Below, in pieces: positions 14,407-18,473 of a stretch of 18,473 nucleotides of DNA. The position numbers were made by a program, and so were the translations under genes. Under the pieces are notes generated by a model. It ran no database searches, had not been told where the DNA came from, and worked only from the letters and a program-made list of their open reading frames with translations. The stretch's first letter is position 1; each line of letters starts with the position of its first letter. Origin of the DNA: Pseudomonas_T sp032052615 (GTDB taxonomy: Bacteria > Pseudomonadota > Gammaproteobacteria > Pseudomonadales > Pseudomonadaceae); NCBI GenBank assembly GCA_032052615.1, contig DAMBWF010000024.1, positions 1 through 18,473 on the forward strand, in the 5' to 3' direction.

Positions 14407-15146
14407 TGCGCCCCTGGCGGGGGCTCGCGCAGGTCCTGCTGCTGGGTACCTGCGCGCTGCTGGCCCAGGCGACGCCGACCTTCCCGGCCCTCGACGGCCG
14501 CGTGGTGGACCGTGCGGGCCTGCTCGACGAATCGCACCGGGCGCGCCTGGAGCGGATGCTGGCCGGCCACGAGCAAGCCACGGGCGAACAGGTGGTGGTA
14601 GTCACCTTGCCCGGTCTGCAAGGCGAGACCATCGAGGATTACGGCTACCAACTGGGCCGCCACTGGGGCATCGGTCAGAAGGGCAAGGACAATGGCGCGT
14701 TGCTGATCGTTGCCCCGAACGAGCGCAAGGTGCGCATCGAGGTGGGCTATGGCCTGGAAGACCGCCTCACCGACGCTCAATCCTCCCTGATCATCAACCA
14801 GGTCATCCTGCCCGCCTTCCGGCGCGGCGACTTCGGCGCCGGCATCGACCAGGGCGCTTCGGCCCTGCTACGGGTGCTCGGCGGGGACCCCGTCCAGGAG
14901 GCCGCCGCCGGCAGGGCCCCGCAACGGGAATCGGTGCCAGGCTTCGCCTTCGTGGTCCTGTTCGTCATCGTCTTGTTGATGATGCGGGGCGGAGGCGGCG
15001 GGGGAGGGGGTGGACGCTCGGTGCTCACCGGGGCGGTACTCGGCGGCCTGCTGGGCGGTGGCCGCTCGGGGGGCGGTTTCGGAGGCGGTGGATTCGGCGG
15101 GGGCGGCGGCAGCTTCGGCGGCGGCGGCGCCTCGGGAGGGTGGTGA
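14406..15146 (+). CDS. TPM-domain membrane protein with Gly-rich tail (YgcG-like)
   Basis: A 246-residue protein that begins on the last base of the lemA stop codon (TAATG), so it is coupled to lemA. A signal peptide (about residues 1-21, ending LLAQA) is followed by a periplasmic TPM domain with LDGRVVDRAGLLDE, GEQVVVVTLP, KDNGALLIVAPNERKVRIEV and GYGLEDRLTDAQS. A single transmembrane helix (about 180-196, FVVLFVIVLLMM) leads to a tail of roughly 50 residues that is mostly Gly with Phe, Ser and a final Trp. Some TPM domains act as acid phosphatases in plants; the bacterial function is unproven. The tail may be a low-complexity surface or assembly element. Confidence 0.9.
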   Translation: MRPWRGLAQVLLLGTCALLAQATPTFPALDGRVVDRAGLLDESHRARLERMLAGHEQATGEQVVVVTLPGLQGETIEDYGYQLGRHWGIGQKGKDNGALLIVAPNERKVRIEVGYGLEDRLTDAQSSLIINQVILPAFRRGDFGAGIDQGASALLRVLGGDPVQEAAAGRAPQRESVPGFAFVVLFVIVLLMMRGGGGGGGGGRSVLTGAVLGGLLGGGRSGGGFGGGGFGGGGGSFGGGGASGGW

Positions 15147-15164
15147 AGACATGAGCGCGCAAGC

Positions 15165-15782
15165 ATGACGTTATTGAGCGAGAGCGACCAGCGACAGGTG
15201 GCGGACGCCATCGCCCGGGTCGAGCGGGATACCGATGCCGAACTGGTGACGGTACTCGCGGCACGGGCCGACGACTACACCTATATCTCCCTGCTCTGGG
15301 CCGGCTTGGCGGCCTTGCTGATCCCTGGGCTGGTCAATTACCGCCCCCTCTGGTTCGATGCCCATCAACTGCTGCTGGTCCAGTGGCTGACGTTCGTCGG
15401 CCTGGGCCTGCTGTTTCGCGTGCCCGCGATCACCAGCCGCCTGGTGCCCCGTTCCGTGCGCCACTGGCGGGCGGCCAACCTGGCGCGACGGCAATTCCTC
15501 GCCCTCGACCTGCACCGGACCGAGGGCGGCACCGGCATGCTGATCTTCGTTGCCGAGGCGGAGCGCTACGTGGAAATCCTGGTGGACCATGGCATCGCCG
15601 CCCGCCTGGGCGACGAGACTTGGGCGGCCATCGTCGAGGCCTTCACCGAGGCGGTTCGCCGGGGCGAAACGTTGCAAGGCTTCCTGGCCTGCATCGAAGC
15701 CTGCGGTCAGCAGCTGCGCACCCACCTGCCGGCCACCCAGGCCCGCAACGAATTGCCGGACCGGCTGGTGGTCCTGCCGTAA
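15165..15782 (+). CDS. Second TPM-domain membrane protein
   Basis: A 205-residue protein following the YgcG-like gene by 18 bases. The N-terminal half has SESDQRQVADAIARVERDTDAEL, the usual TPM opening. Two transmembrane helices follow at about residues 39-58 and 68-86. The second part of the domain lies after them (GTGMLIFVAEAERYVEILVD and HGIAARLGDETWAAIV). The split around a membrane hairpin is typical of the small TPM protein in lemA operons. The ribosome site is poor; a six-codon frame (15151-15168) overlaps the start and may re-initiate translation. With lemA and the upstream gene it forms a three-gene unit. Confidence 0.88.
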   Translation: MTLLSESDQRQVADAIARVERDTDAELVTVLAARADDYTYISLLWAGLAALLIPGLVNYRPLWFDAHQLLLVQWLTFVGLGLLFRVPAITSRLVPRSVRHWRAANLARRQFLALDLHRTEGGTGMLIFVAEAERYVEILVDHGIAARLGDETWAAIVEAFTEAVRRGETLQGFLACIEACGQQLRTHLPATQARNELPDRLVVLP

Positions 15783-15952
15783 GGGCCGGCCAAGGGCCTG
15801 TCGGCAAGCACGCCTGGCCTCCTCGTCTCGTCACCCCCACAGGCGTTCCAGTCGAGGCCCGGCGGTGCGCTGGCCTCCGTGCTTCTCGCGGTACCGACGA
15901 GACGGCTCGTGCCCCGCCGAGGCGTTTCGGCCGAGTGGGGCGGCTGGCTTCA

Positions 15953-16357
15953 TCAGTCGGCTTCGCGGCCGGGTAACGAGGGCACCCGGTCGATCCACAC
16001 CACCGCCGAGCGGCGCCAGATTTGCCGGTTCGGCACCAAGGAAGCGCGCTGGACGATGCTGCCCCAGCGGATGCCCCATTCGTCGGCCTCGGCACCCTCG
16101 CCGCTGGTGAACAGCGGCGAGCCGCACTCGGGACAGAAATGCTGCAAGCGTTTCTTTCCATTGTCCCCGTGCTTCACATAGACCTTCGGCGGGTTGCCGG
16201 TGAGGGTGATGGCCTGACGCGGGGCGGCGACGGTGACGCGGAAAGCGCAGCCGGTGAGGGCCTGGCAGTCCGTGCAGTGGCAGACCGCGACCTGCTCGGG
16301 GTCGATCTCGGCCTGGTAGGCGACATGGCCGCAATGGCAATGGCCGTCGATATGCAT
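15953..16357 (-). CDS. GFA (glutathione-dependent formaldehyde-activating) family zinc protein
   Basis: A 134-residue protein with the Zn ligand pattern of the GFA family. CHC at residues 7-9 with CGHV, CHCTDCQ at 26-32 and FCPECGSPLF at 74-83 give seven Cys in the expected spacing (7, 9, 26, 28, 31, 75, 78). Members bind zinc and, in a few cases, glutathione adducts; most Pseudomonas copies are uncharacterised. Met 16357 is chosen because GAGGA lies seven bases upstream and the family begins just before the first CxC. An upstream Met at 16474 would add 39 residues without family resemblance. It is divergent from the S37 peptidase gene, with 284 bases between. Confidence 0.88.
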   Translation of the reverse strand: MHIDGHCHCGHVAYQAEIDPEQVAVCHCTDCQALTGCAFRVTVAAPRQAITLTGNPPKVYVKHGDNGKKRLQHFCPECGSPLFTSGEGAEADEWGIRWGSIVQRASLVPNRQIWRRSAVVWIDRVPSLPGREAD

Positions 16358-16388
16358 GGGCGTTTCCTCGACGTGTCGATTCGATGAT

Positions 16389-16403
16389 GACCGTGGCACG
16401 GTC
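16389..16403. promoter_or_regulatory. Palindrome in the divergent GFA/peptidase region
   Basis: GACCGTG-G-CACGGTC has perfect 7-bp arms around one central base. It lies 32 bases upstream of the GFA start codon, a natural operator position. No matching regulator gene is in the window. Confidence 0.35.
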
Positions 16404-16641
16404 CCACAGGGATCGACCCCAACCCTCCCCTGGGGTTGCGCCCGCCTGGCGTGGCCGGACGAAATTCCGCCCACGGGCTATGCTGCTTCCACGGCGGCGG
16501 ATTCGGCCGGCGCTTCGATTTCCAGGCAGGAACGAGCGGACGCCCATGGGTGGCGCGCAGGCGGTGCGGCGGTCGCGGTCATCCGAGGGCAACGCCGGGG
16601 CTCGCCCGGAAAAGGCATTCCCCCAGACAGGTACAAAGGAC

Positions 16642-18039
16642 ATGTACGACACGATCCGTTCGCTGCTAGGCGCGTTGTTCCTCTCTCTGTTTCTCGGCGC
16701 GGCCGCCCAGGCCGGCCAGGACGACGCCTCCCGCTCCCAGGACATCCTCGCCTACCTCCAGGCCATTCCCGGCATGCAGGCAGAGGAGCTGGACAACCCG
16801 CCCAGCGGCTACCGCTACTTCCTGCTGCGCTACGAGCAACCCATAGACCACGCCAACCCCGCCCGGGGCACCTTCAAGCAGCGCATGGTGCTGCTGCATC
16901 GCTCCCAAAGCGCGCCCATGGTGCTGGCCACCAACGGCTACGACATCCCCGTCACCCCGGCGCGCTACGCCATCACCCGGGCCCTGGATGCCAGCCAGTT
17001 GAAGGTGGAGCACCGCTACTTCGCCGAGTCCCGGCCCGACCCGCTGGACTGGACCTATCTCACCCTGCAGCAGGCCGCCGCCGACCATCACCGCATCGTC
17101 CAGGCGATCCGCCCGTTCTACAGCGGCAAGTGGGTCTCCACCGGTGCCAGCAAGGGCGGCATGACGGCTATCTACCATCGCCGCTACTACCCCAACGACG
17201 TCGACGGCACCCTGGCCAACGTGGCACCCCAGAGCTTCGCTCGTCTGGACCCGCGCTACGCGGCGTTCCAGGCACAGGTAGGCAGCGCCGCCTGCCGCAA
17301 CGACCTCAAGCAGTACCAGCGCGAAGTGCTCAAACGGCGCGAGGTCATGAAGGGCTACATCCAGGCCTACGGCAACGACAACGGGCTGGCCTTCAACCTG
17401 CCCGGAGGGCTCGACCAGGCCCTCGACCACACGGTGGGCGAGCTGTACTTCCAGTTCTTCCAGTACGGCGACCTGAAGAACTGCGCCAGCATCCCGGCCA
17501 CCTCCGCCAGCGACCAAGAGCTGTTCGACTTCCTGCTGGCCTGGGGCCCGTTGTCGGCCATGAGCGACGACGAGCGCGACCGCTACGAGCCGTACTACTA
17601 CCAGGCGATCACCCAGTTCGGTTACCCGCGCCTGCTCACCGGGCACCTGGCCGACCTGCTCCGCTACGACCCCAACGACTACCGCGTCTATGTCAGCCAG
17701 TGGCCGCGCCAGCCGTTCGATCCGTCGCTGATGTGGGACATCGCCGGCTTCGTCGCCCTGCAAAGCCGCAATGTGATGATGATCTACGGCGACATCGACC
17801 CCTGGACCGCGGCGGCCTTCTTCCTGCCCCGTTCGGCCAGTCGTGGAACCCGGCTGTTCATGGTGCCGGGCGGCAATCATGGATCGGACCTGCCCAGCTT
17901 GTCGGAGGCCGATCGCAAGGAGGCCTACGCCCTGCTCGAACGTTGGACCGGGGTGAAACCCAGCGAGCCGCCGCGCATGCTCAAGCCCGGGGTTTTCGAG
18001 GAGAATTCCGAGGAATTCCTGTTGCGCCGACCGCTTTAG
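16642..18039 (+). CDS. Secreted S37-type (PS-10) serine peptidase
   Basis: A 465-residue protein with an N-terminal signal peptide (MYDTIRS..., cleaved near residue 24 after AQA), so it acts in the periplasm or outside. The alpha/beta-hydrolase catalytic set of the S37 tripeptidyl aminopeptidase family is visible: nucleophile Ser170 in STGASKGGMTAIYH followed by YPNDVDGTLANVAPQS, an Asp in YGDIDPWTA (384 or 386) and His413 in PGGNHGSD. Family members trim peptides from the N terminus; the substrate here is unknown. The frame is open to 16384, but only Met 16642 gives a signal peptide. AAGGA is one base from this ATG, which is tight, and CAGG lies further up. Confidence 0.85.
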   Translation: MYDTIRSLLGALFLSLFLGAAAQAGQDDASRSQDILAYLQAIPGMQAEELDNPPSGYRYFLLRYEQPIDHANPARGTFKQRMVLLHRSQSAPMVLATNGYDIPVTPARYAITRALDASQLKVEHRYFAESRPDPLDWTYLTLQQAAADHHRIVQAIRPFYSGKWVSTGASKGGMTAIYHRRYYPNDVDGTLANVAPQSFARLDPRYAAFQAQVGSAACRNDLKQYQREVLKRREVMKGYIQAYGNDNGLAFNLPGGLDQALDHTVGELYFQFFQYGDLKNCASIPATSASDQELFDFLLAWGPLSAMSDDERDRYEPYYYQAITQFGYPRLLTGHLADLLRYDPNDYRVYVSQWPRQPFDPSLMWDIAGFVALQSRNVMMIYGDIDPWTAAAFFLPRSASRGTRLFMVPGGNHGSDLPSLSEADRKEAYALLERWTGVKPSEPPRMLKPGVFEENSEEFLLRRPL

Positions 18040-18364
18040 AACGAAGGGGAGACGCGGCGCTATTCGTCGCGCCTCCCATCGGGCCGGGCGCCCGGGCGGG
18101 TTCCGCCGTTACGCTTCGATGCTAGGATGCGGGCGTCCGGTTCGATGGCCGGATGTCCTCGCCGGGGCGGCGACGCGGTTTCGCCACGTCCCTCGCGGTG
18201 GGGTGAGACCTGCGTAGCAGAACCGACAATCGTGCCTTGCCGGTGGCAGGAGCGTTGTGGAAGCTGTGCGCTTCGAATGATGCTGGTCTGCAATCACGCG
18301 CCTTATTTGCGTCGCAGTATGTCGGCCGAAGTCGCGGTAGACCGATGAGCTAGGAGGTCCTCTC
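18040..18364. other. Spacer between the peptidase gene and vgrG
   Basis: No coding frame is convincing in these 325 bases. A hairpin at 18047-18077 (GGGAG-A-CGCG with CGCG-C-CTCCC, one mismatch, no T-run) may end the peptidase transcript. A consensus ribosome site AGGAGG lies at 18352-18357. A promoter for vgrG is not clear; a -24/-12 lookalike at 18244-18259 lacks the essential GC. Confidence 0.5.
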
Positions 18365-18473
18365 GTGAACCGCGTCCTCAACGTCACCACCGCCCTGGGT
18401 CCGACCGTCTTGCGCTTTTCGGCGCTGAGCGGGCGGGAGGAGCTGTCGCGGCTGTTCGACTTCATGGTGACGA
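18365..18473 (+). CDS. vgrG: VgrG-type VI secretion spike protein, N terminus (partial)
   Basis: The frame opens at GTG 18365 with AGGAGG seven bases upstream and runs off the end of the window after 36 codons. The visible start (VNRVLNVTTALGP, then FSALSGREELSRLFDF) matches the N-terminal barrel of VgrG/TssI proteins, which typically carry LSGxExLSxLFxFxV. VgrG trimers cap the Hcp tube and carry effectors. Most Pseudomonas VgrG are 640-1000 residues, so nearly all of the gene, and any effector or adaptor gene behind it, lies outside. No other T6SS component is seen upstream, which suggests an orphan vgrG island. Confidence 0.85.
   Translation, partial: MNRVLNVTTALGPTVLRFSALSGREELSRLFDFMVT

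Noticed and set aside
18244..18259. Sigma-54-like box upstream of vgrG (TGGCAG-N5-TTGTG)
   Set aside because: The essential GC of the -12 element is missing, so it is not supported despite RpoN control of some vgrG genes.

Overview
The window is GC-rich bacterial chromosome, and gene content, codon use and gene orders point to Pseudomonas, close to P. aeruginosa or P. nitroreducens/citronellolis. The comparison is from memory; no search was run. The marR-OMF-emrA-emrB block matches the order I recall for PAO1 PA5157-PA5160. The msuE/msuC/sfnR genes match the organosulfur locus around PA2354-PA2357, but in a different order and with different partners.

Layout: 1-86 is the 3' end of a probable chemotaxis receptor gene, closed by a hairpin. 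153-437 is a compact tRNA-Val(CAC)/tRNA-Asp(GUC) operon with a clear sigma-70 promoter and a terminator, followed by a second, bidirectional terminator (612-635). From 811 to 13474 every gene lies on the minus strand: a DUF72 protein, an unrecognised 53-residue acidic, proline-rich small protein, a VOC/glyoxalase gene broken by several single-base losses, and a protein resembling the uracil-DNA-glycosylase superfamily. Next come a coupled four-gene efflux operon (marR, outer-membrane lipoprotein channel, emrA, emrB) and a five-gene organosulfur cluster. From 13786 onwards: lemA with two TPM-domain genes (+), a GFA-family zinc protein (-), a secreted S37-type peptidase (+), and the first 109 bases of a vgrG (+).

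The most informative region is 8518-13639. An msuE-like FMN reductase, an MsuC-like flavin monooxygenase and an SfnR-like sigma-54 activator without a sensory domain are followed, after 80 bp, by an SsuD/MsuD-like monooxygenase coupled to an amidohydrolase-fold protein. Upstream of msuE is a near-perfect -24/-12 promoter (13509-13524). About 85-135 bp upstream of its predicted start lie three copies of one palindrome, GTTGCC-N2-GGCAAC, the expected layout for SfnR enhancer sites. Because sfnR is inside the operon, the arrangement predicts positive feedback.

The last two genes are the unusual part. The SsuD-like protein keeps the catalytic Cys, Arg-x-His and Arg motifs but has changed residues around the Cys. 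The amidohydrolase lacks the N-terminal HxH metal motif and the late Asp of its superfamily. Together they are the best candidate here for an undescribed sulfonate or sulfur-ester activity. No insertion sequence, integrase, CRISPR array or rRNA was seen.
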